Shown one piece after another: positions 8,559 through 16,878 of a stretch of DNA of 64,000 nt. A program made the position numbers and the translations under genes. The notes under the pieces were generated by a model. That model did no database searches. It worked only from the letters and a program-made list of their open reading frames with translations, and was not told the origin of the DNA. Source of the stretch: Myroides sp. WP-1 (GTDB taxonomy: Bacteria > Bacteroidota > Bacteroidia > Flavobacteriales > Flavobacteriaceae); contig NZ_JACHTC010000006.1 of the NCBI RefSeq assembly GCF_014145635.1, forward strand, positions 94,008 to 158,007, given 5' to 3'. The stretch's first letter is position 1, and each line of letters opens with the position of its first letter.

Positions 8559-9485
8559 ATGAAAAAGATTTTTAAAACGGTTGGAATTTGCCTTATTGCT
8601 TGTCTAGCTTTTAGTTGTACATCAGATGATAATTCAGTAAAAGAGGAAAACCCAGGAGGAGAAAACCCAGGAGGAGAAAACCCAGGAGGAGAAAATCCAG
8701 GAGGAGAAAATCCAGGAGAGACAATAACTTTATGGGTACTGGATAAAGTAGAAGAGAAAATATATGATTCCAAATACAATGAGGAAGGTGGGGTGATCGG
8801 TTCTGAGTTATTTAGCATAACGAACTATGTTTTCAATTATGATGAAAAGGGGAGAATTGGCACGATAGATGTTGATCAGTTAGATGAAATTCCCTTTACT
8901 GAAGAGTCGCATTATACAACAAGAGCAACAGTAACTTATAATGACAAGGATCAAATCACAAGACTTTATACAGTAGATACACAAAATGGAGAGGCGTGGT
9001 ATGATGAAAAAATGGAGTACAATGGTGAGGGACAATTAATAAAAACCGTTGAATCGGTTGATGGTGAAACGAAATTTTTTCAGTATAATGCAAAGAATCA
9101 AGTAGCTACTTTAAAAATACTTGATGATAGTGGACATGTACTAAATTATACTTATGAGTATGATAGTCGTGGAAATATCGCTCGCGCAGCAGCAGATAAT
9201 GAATTCCATGTGTTTTCTTATGACGATAAGAAGAATCCTTATACGCATATGTCTATGAATTTATCGTATGATGATTTTGAATATACTTACGGATTGACTG
9301 TGTTGAAGATAGGAACGAATAATATAACGTCGTATACAGATGATCGCGGAGAAGTTTGGCTAAGAGAATTGGAATATAATGCAGAAGGATATCCAACAAA
9401 GGCAAAGGCTTATTTTAAAAACGATAGAACAATTGTAGGGTCAACGTATAGTTACACCTACAAAACAATCACTGTTGCAAAGTAA
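8559..9485 (+). CDS. Surface lipoprotein with Pro-Gly-Glu linker and YD-like repeats
   Basis: A secreted 308-residue lipoprotein. The signal peptide ends in a lipobox LAFSC (Cys about residue 20), followed by TSDDN, close to the flavobacterial surface-export signal. Residues about 30-54 are five copies of ENPGG/ENPGE. The rest contains Tyr-led repeats (YNDKDQI, YNGEGQL, YNAKNQV, YDSRGNI, YNAEGYP) that resemble the YD/Rhs-type beta-strand repeat. No enzyme motif is seen; binding or a structural role at the cell surface is an inference. It has its own promoter box and terminator. Confidence 0.8.
   Translation: MKKIFKTVGICLIACLAFSCTSDDNSVKEENPGGENPGGENPGGENPGGENPGETITLWVLDKVEEKIYDSKYNEEGGVIGSELFSITNYVFNYDEKGRIGTIDVDQLDEIPFTEESHYTTRATVTYNDKDQITRLYTVDTQNGEAWYDEKMEYNGEGQLIKTVESVDGETKFFQYNAKNQVATLKILDDSGHVLNYTYEYDSRGNIARAAADNEFHVFSYDDKKNPYTHMSMNLSYDDFEYTYGLTVLKIGTNNITSYTDDRGEVWLRELEYNAEGYPTKAKAYFKNDRTIVGSTYSYTYKTITVAK
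8645..8717 (+). repeat. 15-bp in-frame tandem repeat
   Basis: About 4.7 copies of a unit like GAAAACCCAGGAGGA, with only a C-to-T change in the last copies. Each copy encodes ENPGG in the linker of the lipoprotein. Copy number changes would keep the frame. Confidence 0.9.
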
Positions 9486-9511
9486 GTGAAACAAAAAACA
9501 AATGAAGAGGA

Positions 9512-9544
9512 AGAGGTTACTATCTGAAGTAGCCTCTTTTTTTT
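9512..9544 (+). terminator. Intrinsic terminator after the repeat lipoprotein
   Basis: AGAGGTTACT (9512-9521) pairs with AGTAGCCTCT (9528-9537) through one G-U pair, followed by a T-run. Confidence 0.88.
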
Positions 9545-9667
9545 GGCCTAATTTTTGCCTTAAGTGATTCTAATTAGAAAAAAAGAGTACTAATACGATT
9601 GTTCGGATGGTGTAAGTTGTTGTTTTTTAGCTAATTGGTTAATTAGTGTTATTTTTTATAAAAATAC

Positions 9668-9699
9668 TTGCATATTAAAATTATTATTAGAAAACTTTG
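9668..9699 (+). promoter_or_regulatory. Promoter of the arginine cluster leader
   Basis: TTG at 9668-9670 and AAACTTTG at 9692-9699, 21 bases apart. The -7 box differs from TAnnTTTG at one base. It lies 28 bases before the leader ORF and is the only promoter-like site I found before the arg genes. Confidence 0.5.
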
Positions 9700-9727
9700 T
9701 ACCGACCCATCGAGGTATACACAAGAA

Positions 9728-9835
9728 ATGAAGAAAACAGTATCACATATTACTTTTAAAACGAACAGCATAGCCTCAGCTACTGCTGCTGTTTTCTTGT
9801 TATCTACATCGCGGTCTTCGCGGTCGCGGGCTTAA
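9728..9835 (+). CDS. Putative arginine leader peptide (35 aa)
   Basis: A short ORF too small for usual gene calling: ATG 9728, stop TAA 9833. It begins MKKTVSHITFKTNS and ends STSRSSRSRA. The three arginines are residues 29, 32 and 34, and all use CGG (9812, 9821, 9827). None of the nine Arg codons in argG downstream that I read is CGG. A run of rare Arg codons at the end of a tiny peptide just before arginine genes is the signature of a ribosome-stalling attenuator leader. The stop lies in a GCTTAA-TTCG-TTAAGC hairpin. The attenuation role is inferred. Confidence 0.7.
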   Translation: MKKTVSHITFKTNSIASATAAVFLLSTSRSSRSRA

Positions 9836-9874
9836 TTCGTTAAGCATTCTTTTTCTGGGGAACTTTTGTTTCCC
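9830..9874 (+). promoter_or_regulatory. Attenuator-like hairpins in the arg leader
   Basis: A hairpin GCTTAA-TTCG-TTAAGC (9830-9845) overlaps the leader stop and is followed by ATTCTTTTTC, so it resembles a weak terminator. A second hairpin is GGGGAAC-TTTT-GTTTCCC (9857-9874). Its right arm can instead pair downstream: TTTCCC (9869-9874) with GGGAAA (9924-9929), supported by CAATC with GATTG (9915-9919); and AATCCAA (9875-9881) can pair with TTGGATT (9965-9971). Such exclusive pairings are what an attenuator needs, but I cannot fold the RNA here. Confidence 0.45.
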
Positions 9875-9990
9875 AATCCAATAAATCTATCCATTTTTTA
9901 ATGTATTTCAACGAGATTGAAAGGGGAAATTCGTGCGTTTAAGCCGATTGAACCATACACTCTGTTGGATTCTAACTATCTGTTTTTGAG

Positions 9991-10671
9991 ATGAATTCAA
10001 ATCAGTTTATTGTTATACCAGCGAATGAAACACACGTTGGTTATGCCGCACAAATTTGCGATGAAATGGCACTTTCTGCTCAAGCTCGTGGTACGGGAAT
10101 TGCAAGGAGAAAACCCGAATATGTGGCAAACAAAATGCTGGAAGGCAAAGCCGTAATTGCTTTGCACCGCGACGGAACTTGGGCAGGATTCTGTTATATA
10201 GAAACCTGGAGCCACGGGGAGTATGTTGCCAATTCAGGACTGATTGTCAATCCCGTATTCAGAAAGGAAGGCTTGGCTAAGACCATTAAAAAGAGAATCT
10301 TCGAATTGTCGAGAACCAAATATCCGCAAGCGAAAATATTTGGACTCACCACAGGTTTAGCCGTGATGAAAATCAATTCAGATTTGGGGTATGAACCGGT
10401 TCCCTATTCTGAACTGACGCAGGATGAATCTTTTTGGAAAGGATGTGAAAGTTGTGTCAATTTTTCCATCCTACAAAGCAAGGAACGAAAAAACTGCCTC
10501 TGCACTTCTATGTTGTGGGATCCTATTGAAAAAGAAAGAGAACTCCGATCAAAAATCGATCAAAAAACCAAAGCCAAAGAACGCTTAAAAGAAATGCAGA
10601 AAAAATATTCTTTACTCAAGAGACTGCAAATGAAGCTAAAACAAACGGTAAAGAAAACGCATCTATTTTAA
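9991..10671 (+). CDS. GNAT acyltransferase, probable first enzyme of arginine synthesis
   Basis: A 226-residue GNAT-fold protein at the head of the arg operon, 17 bases before argG. No argA or argJ is present in the cluster, so this is the obvious candidate for acylating glutamate. The acyl-CoA site is VNPVFRKEGLAKTIKKRI (about 86-103). After the GNAT core comes a cysteine group, Cys152, Cys155, Cys169 and Cys171 (CESC and CLC), which could bind a metal or sense something. A basic, Lys-rich helical tail ends the protein. Whether it uses acetyl- or succinyl-CoA is not visible; see the ArgF' entry. Confidence 0.75.
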   Translation: MNSNQFIVIPANETHVGYAAQICDEMALSAQARGTGIARRKPEYVANKMLEGKAVIALHRDGTWAGFCYIETWSHGEYVANSGLIVNPVFRKEGLAKTIKKRIFELSRTKYPQAKIFGLTTGLAVMKINSDLGYEPVPYSELTQDESFWKGCESCVNFSILQSKERKNCLCTSMLWDPIEKERELRSKIDQKTKAKERLKEMQKKYSLLKRLQMKLKQTVKKTHLF

Positions 10672-10688
10672 ATTTAACAAGAAACAAA

Positions 10689-11888
10689 ATGAACAAAAAA
10701 ATAGTTTTAGCCTTTAGTGGCGGATTAGATACAAGCTTTTGCGTCATCTATTTAAAAGAAGAGTTGGGATATGAAGTGCACTCTGTTGTTGTGAACACAG
10801 GAGGTTTTTCTCCAGAAGAATTAAAAGAAATTGAACTCAAAGCGTACAATTTAGGTGTAACTTCTCATACGACAATTGATGAAACAGAAGCATACTATAA
10901 CGATTGTGTGAAATACTTGATTTTTGGCAACGTATTGAAAAATGCAACCTACCCTTTGTCAGTAAGTGCTGAACGCGTTTGTCAAGCTACAGCTATTGCC
11001 AATTATGCCAAACAAATTCAAGCTACAGCTGTAGCTCACGGAAGTACAGGAGCAGGAAATGATCAAGTGCGTTTTGATATGATTTTTAATATTTTACTTC
11101 CTGAAATTGAGATCATTACTCCTATTCGAGATTTGAAATTGAGCAGAGAAGAAGAAATTGCCTATTTGGAACAACACGGAGTTAAAATAAACGCAGAAAA
11201 AGCAAAATATTCGATTAATAAAGGATTGTGGGGAACTTCAGTGGGAGGAAAAGAAACGTTAACTTCTAATCTATATTTACCAGAAGAAGCTTGGCCAACT
11301 CCAGTGACCAAGACAGCCGAAGAGGTTGTTGAAATTGTGTTTGAGCACGGAGAGCCTGTAGCATTAAATGGCCGTCAAATGAACCCTACTGAAGTCATCC
11401 AACAACTACAAGAAATAGCACAACCTTTTGGGATAGGAAGAGATATCCACGTTGGAGATACTATTATTGGTATCAAAGGAAGAGTGGGGTTTGAAGCTGC
11501 GGCTCCACTGATCTTAGTTAAGGCACATCACACCTTAGAAAAACATACCCTTACCAAATGGCAATTGAGTTGGAAAGAGCAATTGAGCGCTTTTTATGGG
11601 AACTATCTGCATGAAGGACAATTTCACGATCCCATCATGCGCGATATCGAAGCTTTTCTGACCAACACCCAAAAAACAGTAAACGGAAAAGTATGGATCA
11701 CCCTTCATCCACACCGTTTTACCATTCAAGGAATTGAATCTGAAAACGATCTAATGTCAAATGATTTTGGTAGTTATGGAGAGATGAACAACATGTGGAC
11801 AGGAGAAGATGTTAAAGGATTTTCTAAAATATTTGGTAACCAAGTGATGATTTGGCACAAAGTAAATACCCCAAAAGATGAGTCTTAG
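10689..11888 (+). CDS. argG: Argininosuccinate synthase
   Basis: Joins citrulline and aspartate with ATP to give argininosuccinate. The N-type ATP pyrophosphatase loop is AFSGGLDTSF (about 8-17), and the substrate-binding regions AHGSTGAGNDQVRF and SINKGLWGTSVGGKE are intact. The 399-residue length is typical. The final 11 bases overlap argC. Placing argG right after the acyltransferase, before argC, is the gene order I associate with Flavobacteriaceae. Confidence 0.97.
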   Translation: MNKKIVLAFSGGLDTSFCVIYLKEELGYEVHSVVVNTGGFSPEELKEIELKAYNLGVTSHTTIDETEAYYNDCVKYLIFGNVLKNATYPLSVSAERVCQATAIANYAKQIQATAVAHGSTGAGNDQVRFDMIFNILLPEIEIITPIRDLKLSREEEIAYLEQHGVKINAEKAKYSINKGLWGTSVGGKETLTSNLYLPEEAWPTPVTKTAEEVVEIVFEHGEPVALNGRQMNPTEVIQQLQEIAQPFGIGRDIHVGDTIIGIKGRVGFEAAAPLILVKAHHTLEKHTLTKWQLSWKEQLSAFYGNYLHEGQFHDPIMRDIEAFLTNTQKTVNGKVWITLHPHRFTIQGIESENDLMSNDFGSYGEMNNMWTGEDVKGFSKIFGNQVMIWHKVNTPKDES

Positions 11889-12855
11889 TAAAATTAAAGT
11901 TGGTATTGTTGGTGGTGCTGGATATACAGGAGGAGAATTGCTTCGATTGCTGTTGTGGCATCCGCAAGTAGAGCTCGTATTCGTACATTCAAATAGCCAT
12001 GCTAACCAACCTGTGTATAGCGTACACAGTGATTTGTTTGGCGATACTGAGCTGTTGTTTACCAACACATTGAATGCGAATATAGATGTTGTTTTTCTGT
12101 GTTTAGGACATGGAGATAGCCGCGTATTTTTGCAAGAGAATTTCTTTGGATCAGCTGTGAAAATTGTTGATTTGAGTCAGGATTTCCGATTAAAAACAGA
12201 GGAGAATTCCTTTATTTACGGATTGCCGGAATTGAATAAAGAAAAAATAAAAACAGCGCAGTTTATCGCAAATCCTGGTTGTTTTGCTACAGCTATTCAA
12301 TTGGCTTTGTTGCCTTTAGCTGCTCAGCAACTCTTGCCAGATTCTATTTATGTTCAAGCAGTTACAGGATCAACGGGAGCAGGACAAAGTTTAGCTTCGA
12401 CTTCTCATTTTAGTTGGCGTGCGAATAATCTATCCGTTTATAAAGCATTTAATCATCAACATTTGGGGGAAATAGGCGAAAGCTTGATGCAGTTGCAACC
12501 AATAAATACCCCTAAAATCAAGTTTATTCCCGAAAGAGGAGATTTTGCTAGGGGGATTTTTGCGAGTATAGTTTTAGAATCGACAAAGGATCTGGAAGAA
12601 CTACAAATGCTGTACAAACAGTATTACGAAGAACATCCTTTTACTCATGTTAGCACAACAGACATTCACCTCAAGCAAGTAATAAACACCAATAAATGTT
12701 TGATTTCAATTACAAAAAATCAAGAGGACGTATTGATTACTTGTGCTATTGATAACCTATTGAAAGGGGCTGCCGGACAAGCGGTTCAAAATATGAATCT
12801 CCTTTTTGGATTAGACGAAAAAATGGGATTAAACTTGAAGGCTTCTGCTTTCTAA
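11878..12855 (+). CDS. argC: N-acyl-gamma-glutamyl-phosphate reductase
   Basis: An NADPH-dependent reductase making N-acylglutamate semialdehyde from the acyl phosphate. The N-terminal GIVGGAGYTGGELLRLL (about 9-25) is the dinucleotide fold. The catalytic Cys is in ANPGCFATA (about residue 138), and the His region reads HQHLGEIG. At 325 residues it belongs to the shorter ArgC class. The start ATG lies inside the last codons of argG, so coupling is likely. Confidence 0.96.
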   Translation: MSLSKIKVGIVGGAGYTGGELLRLLLWHPQVELVFVHSNSHANQPVYSVHSDLFGDTELLFTNTLNANIDVVFLCLGHGDSRVFLQENFFGSAVKIVDLSQDFRLKTEENSFIYGLPELNKEKIKTAQFIANPGCFATAIQLALLPLAAQQLLPDSIYVQAVTGSTGAGQSLASTSHFSWRANNLSVYKAFNHQHLGEIGESLMQLQPINTPKIKFIPERGDFARGIFASIVLESTKDLEELQMLYKQYYEEHPFTHVSTTDIHLKQVINTNKCLISITKNQEDVLITCAIDNLLKGAAGQAVQNMNLLFGLDEKMGLNLKASAF

Positions 12856-12868
12856 ATTCGATAAAATT

Positions 12869-14008
12869 ATGATGAAATTATACGATGTATATCCTTTAAA
12901 CCCAATTGAAATAGTAAAAGGACAGGGAAGCTATGTTTTCGATAAAAACGGACAAACGTATTTAGATTTATATGGCGGACATGCCGTTATTTCTATCGGA
13001 CATACTCATCCGCATTATGTTGATCGTGTCAAAAAACAATTGGATCAAATCGGGTTTTACTCCAATTCTATAGAGATTCCCCTACAACAACAAGTGGCAA
13101 CCTTGTTAGGAGAAGTTGCTGGAATAAACGACTATCAGTTGTTTTTGTGTAACTCTGGAGCGGAGGCAAATGAGAATGCACTCAAATTAGCATCTTTTCA
13201 CAATGGAAGAAAAAAGGTAATTGCCTTTTCTCAAGCTTTTCACGGAAGAACTTCGTTAGCGGTTGCTGCAACAGATAATCCTAAAATTGTCGCAGCAGTT
13301 AATCAAACAGATCACGTTGTTTTTTTGCCCTTTAACGATGAAAATGCTTTGGAACAAGCCTTTCAGGCATATGGAGAGGAAGTAACGGCAGTAATTATTG
13401 AAGGAATCCAAGGAGTTGGTGGAATTCAAGTGGCAACGCCTTCTTTTCTGCAAAAAATAAGAACGCTTACAACACAATATGGCGCTGTTTTTATTGCTGA
13501 TGAAATTCAGTGTGGATACGGGAGAACAGGTTCTTTTTATGCAGTTAACGATGGTGGAGTTCAAGCGGATATTTACACCATGGCAAAGGGAATGGGAAAT
13601 GGATTCCCTATTGGAGCGGTTGCTTTATCTCCCAAATTTACACCCTGGCATGGACAATTGGGAACGACATTTGGCGGGAATCACTTAGCCTGTGCAGCTG
13701 CAGTTGCTGTACTCGAAGTGATACAACAAGAGCAATTGTTGGAGCAAGCGCAAAAAACTGGGGCATATTTGATGGAAGAATTAAAAAAATTCAACAAAAT
13801 TCAAGAAGTAAGAGGAAAAGGTCTAATGATTGGAATCGACTTGCCTGTTGAATTAAAGGGAGTGCGCAATGACTTGTTGTTTAAAGATTTCATATTTACA
13901 GGTAATGCTAGCCCTAATGTTATTCGTTTACTGCCTGCGTTGAATATCAAGCAGCAAGAGGTCGATCTATTTTTAGAAAAATTCAACAAGAGATTACAAC
14001 AATACTAA
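12869..14008 (+). CDS. argD: N-acylornithine aminotransferase
   Basis: A PLP-dependent class III transaminase converting N-acylglutamate semialdehyde to N-acylornithine. Visible parts are NSGAEANENALKLA, the cofactor Asp in FIADEIQCGYGRTG and the Schiff-base Lys in YTMAKGMGNGFPIGA (about residue 238). 379 residues is normal. Two ATG codons stand side by side at 12869 and 12872; either could be used. Acetyl- and succinylornithine forms of this family cannot be told apart by eye. Confidence 0.93.
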   Translation: MMKLYDVYPLNPIEIVKGQGSYVFDKNGQTYLDLYGGHAVISIGHTHPHYVDRVKKQLDQIGFYSNSIEIPLQQQVATLLGEVAGINDYQLFLCNSGAEANENALKLASFHNGRKKVIAFSQAFHGRTSLAVAATDNPKIVAAVNQTDHVVFLPFNDENALEQAFQAYGEEVTAVIIEGIQGVGGIQVATPSFLQKIRTLTTQYGAVFIADEIQCGYGRTGSFYAVNDGGVQADIYTMAKGMGNGFPIGAVALSPKFTPWHGQLGTTFGGNHLACAAAVAVLEVIQQEQLLEQAQKTGAYLMEELKKFNKIQEVRGKGLMIGIDLPVELKGVRNDLLFKDFIFTGNASPNVIRLLPALNIKQQEVDLFLEKFNKRLQQY

Positions 14009-14019
14009 TACAAGAACCA

Positions 14020-15018
14020 ATGAAACAGTTTTTTTCAGTACACGATATTCCTTCCTTAGCTGAAGCAGTACAAACAGCTTTAGCGTGTAAGGCAAATCCT
14101 TTTCAAGAAGAACAACTAGGAAAACATAAAGTGATAGGCTTAGTGTTTTTAAATCCGAGTTTGCGTACGCGTATGAGTACACAAAAAGCAGCTTTGAATT
14201 TGGGTATGGATGTGATGATTATGAATATGACTTCTGACGGATGGGCACTAGAAACGAAAGATGGAGTAGTGATGGATGGCGATACGGCAGAACATATCAA
14301 AGAAGCTGCTGCTGTAATGGGAGAGTATTGCGATATTTTAGGTTTGCGTTCTTTTCCCAATTTAAAAAATGCAGAGGAAGACTACAGTGAAGAGTTGTTT
14401 CACAAGTTTGCCCAATATTGCGGAAAACCTGTTGTGAGCTTAGAGAGTGCAACTAGACATCCCTTACAAAGCTTTACTGATTTGATGACAATTATTGAAA
14501 AGGGCAATTATACTTATGAGCAAAGCAAAAAAGAATACGTCCCACAAGGGAAGAAACCCAAAGTAGTATTGACTTGGGCCCCTCATGTGAAAGCCTTGCC
14601 TCAAGCTGTACCCAATTCATTTGCAGAATGGATGATTAAAGCTGAACAACTCGGATGGATCGATTTTGTCATTGCGCATCCTGAGGGCTATGCATTGGCA
14701 GAAGAATTCACATCTGGCGCTACAACAACTACAGATCAAAAAGAAGCGTTAGAAGGAGCTGACTTTATATATGTAAAGAATTGGTCAAGTTACGAACACT
14801 ATGGAGAAATTTTAAGTACTGACCCATCGTGGATGTTGACTTTAGAAAAATTAAAAGAAACAAACAACGCGAAAGTCATGCACTGTTTACCTGTAAGACG
14901 AGATGTTGTTATTGCTTCAGAAGTGTTAGATAGTGAGCATGCTATTGTAATTGAACAAGCGAGTAATAGAGTATGGGCTGCTCAAGCGGTTTTACAAGAA
15001 ATGTTGAAAAATAAATAA
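14020..15018 (+). CDS. argF': N-acylornithine transcarbamylase (ArgF')
   Basis: Carbamoylates an N-acylated ornithine instead of free ornithine. The carbamoyl-phosphate loop is NPSLRTR (about 45-51), with further motifs ATRHPLQSF, HCLPVRR and WAPHVKALPQAVPNS. It aligns without gaps to my memory of the Bacteroides fragilis succinylornithine enzyme over the first 90 residues. At position 90 (DGDTAEH) it has Ala, where the Bacteroides enzyme has Pro and the Xanthomonas acetylornithine enzyme has Glu (its residue 92). A small residue there favours succinylornithine. Substrate is therefore an inference; family membership is firm. Confidence 0.93.
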   Translation: MKQFFSVHDIPSLAEAVQTALACKANPFQEEQLGKHKVIGLVFLNPSLRTRMSTQKAALNLGMDVMIMNMTSDGWALETKDGVVMDGDTAEHIKEAAAVMGEYCDILGLRSFPNLKNAEEDYSEELFHKFAQYCGKPVVSLESATRHPLQSFTDLMTIIEKGNYTYEQSKKEYVPQGKKPKVVLTWAPHVKALPQAVPNSFAEWMIKAEQLGWIDFVIAHPEGYALAEEFTSGATTTTDQKEALEGADFIYVKNWSSYEHYGEILSTDPSWMLTLEKLKETNNAKVMHCLPVRRDVVIASEVLDSEHAIVIEQASNRVWAAQAVLQEMLKNK

Positions 15019-15020
15019 AG

Positions 15021-15800
15021 ATGCAAAAACTAACAGTAATCAAAATAGGTGGAAATATTGTTGATGACGAAAAAGCATTAAGCGATTTTCTTGATGCATT
15101 TTCACAAGTAGAGGCACCTAAAATTTTAGTGCATGGAGGAGGAAAATTGGCTACAAAATTGGCTGATCAACTAGGGGTGTCTACTGATATGGTGGAGGGA
15201 CGAAGAATTACTACGCAAGCCATGTTGCCTGTTACTGTTATGGTTTATGCTGGATTAATCAACAAACAAATCGTTGCACAATTGCAGAATAGAAAATGTG
15301 ATGCTTTAGGTGTTTCTGGTGCTGATGGGCAACTGATTACAAGTACAAAACGTCCCGTGTCAACGGTAGATTACGGGTTCGTCGGAGATTGCACACCTCA
15401 GGATGTCAATACAACGCGTTTACAGCAAATACTAAACTTGGGACTCTGTCCTGTATTTTCTGCTATAACAGCTGATAAAGAAGGACAGTTATTGAATACG
15501 AATGCCGATACAATTGCTTCAAACCTGGCCATCGCCTTGACAACACACTATCATGTAGATCTTGTTTATTGCTTTGAACGCAAAGGAGTATTGCGCGATG
15601 TACAAGATGAAAACTCTGTAATTTCCAACCTTAATGCAATTAACTTTAAACAGTTAAAGGAAGAGGGAATCATTGCAGCGGGGATGGTTCCCAAAATTGT
15701 CAATGCCTTAAACGCTGTTGAACAAAAGGTAGCACAAGTCTACATTAAACAAGCAAATGACCTATTAGATGAAAAGGCCGGTACTTGTATTAGCCGTTAA
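15021..15800 (+). CDS. argB: N-acylglutamate kinase
   Basis: Phosphorylates N-acylglutamate in the second step of the route. The amino-acid-kinase motifs KIGGNIVDD (8-16) and LVHGGGKLATKLADQLG (about 37-53) are present, as are LNTNADTIASNLA and GMVPKIVNAL at the nucleotide site. There is no N-terminal extension of the kind seen in arginine-inhibited hexameric ArgB, so feedback control may lie elsewhere, for example in the leader. It starts two bases after argF'. Confidence 0.95.
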   Translation: MQKLTVIKIGGNIVDDEKALSDFLDAFSQVEAPKILVHGGGKLATKLADQLGVSTDMVEGRRITTQAMLPVTVMVYAGLINKQIVAQLQNRKCDALGVSGADGQLITSTKRPVSTVDYGFVGDCTPQDVNTTRLQQILNLGLCPVFSAITADKEGQLLNTNADTIASNLAIALTTHYHVDLVYCFERKGVLRDVQDENSVISNLNAINFKQLKEEGIIAAGMVPKIVNALNAVEQKVAQVYIKQANDLLDEKAGTCISR

Positions 15801-15815
15801 CCACAACATAAAGAG

Positions 15816-16877
15816 ATGAAAACAGAAATAACTACAGCCGCAATACAACTATTACAAGAATTAATCGCAACACCCTCATTTAGTAAAGAAGAAGAGGGTA
15901 CAGCAGAATTAATCGCTAAGTTTTTACAGCAAAATGACGTGGTTATTCATCGCGAATTAAACAATGTATGGGCTTTTAATCAGTATTATGATTCAAATAA
16001 ACCAACCATTTTGTTGAATTCGCACCATGATACCGTTCGTCCGAATAAGGATTATACACGAAATCCTTTTGCTCCTGCAATTGAGGAAGGAAAATTGTTT
16101 GGGTTGGGAAGTAATGATGCAGGAGGATGCTTAGTTTCTCTTTTGGCTACTTTTCTGTACTTCCATAAAGAAAAGGACTTGAAATATAATTTTTGTATTG
16201 CAGCGACAGCGGAAGAAGAAATATCAGGAACAAATGGTTTAGAATACGTGATTCCCAAATTAGGAGAATTAGCTTTCGCAATAGTAGGCGAACCTACACA
16301 AATGCATCTTGCAGTGGCTGAACGAGGATTGATGGTACTCGATTGTACCGCCCATGGTCGTTCAGGACATGCAGCTAGAAATGAAGGAGATAACGCTATT
16401 TTGAAAGCAATAAGCGATATCGAGTGGTTTACAACCTATCAGTTCCCAAAAGTATCTGATGAATTTGGTCCAATAAAAATGAGCGTGACGATGATTCAGG
16501 CTGGATCACAACACAATGTCGTACCGTCAACCTGTGATTTTGTCGTGGATATTCGCGTTACAGATGCCTATACCAATGAAGAAGTACTGAATATCATTAG
16601 ACAAGAAGTAGGGTGTGAAGTCAAAGCGCGTTCTACTCGTTTAAAACCTTCGTCTATTTCCAAAGAACACCCGATTGTTCTCGCAGGTATACAATTAGGA
16701 CGAATGACGTATGGATCACCAACTACAAGCGATCAAGCATTATTAGATATTCCTTCGCTAAAATGTGGTCCTGGTGATTCTGCGCGATCTCATACAGCGG
16801 ATGAATTTATTTATGTGCATGAAATTGAAGAAGGAATTGCCCTTTATATCGATATGTTGAATCAAATAGTGAAGTAA
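15816..16877 (+). CDS. argE: N-acyl-ornithine/citrulline deacylase (M20 peptidase)
   Basis: A zinc-dependent M20 hydrolase removing the acyl group. Metal ligands appear in NSHHDTV (His and the catalytic Asp), GLGSNDAGG (bridging Asp) and TAEEEISGTNG (catalytic and ligand Glu). A dimerisation region around GRSGHAARNEGDNAI follows. Because ArgF' acts before deacylation, the natural substrate here is probably an N-acylcitrulline rather than acylornithine. 353 residues is typical for the flavobacterial form. Confidence 0.9.
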   Translation: MKTEITTAAIQLLQELIATPSFSKEEEGTAELIAKFLQQNDVVIHRELNNVWAFNQYYDSNKPTILLNSHHDTVRPNKDYTRNPFAPAIEEGKLFGLGSNDAGGCLVSLLATFLYFHKEKDLKYNFCIAATAEEEISGTNGLEYVIPKLGELAFAIVGEPTQMHLAVAERGLMVLDCTAHGRSGHAARNEGDNAILKAISDIEWFTTYQFPKVSDEFGPIKMSVTMIQAGSQHNVVPSTCDFVVDIRVTDAYTNEEVLNIIRQEVGCEVKARSTRLKPSSISKEHPIVLAGIQLGRMTYGSPTTSDQALLDIPSLKCGPGDSARSHTADEFIYVHEIEEGIALYIDMLNQIVK

Positions 16878-16878
16878 A

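Noticed and set aside
8549..8818. Minus-strand ORF with repeated PGFS units
   Set aside because: It is the complement of the ENPGG tandem repeat of the lipoprotein and has no support of its own.
9901..9942. 13-codon ORF (MYFNEIERGNSCV) between the arg leader and the GNAT gene
   Set aside because: Only one Arg codon, no clear signal; the RNA pairing in this region explains it better.
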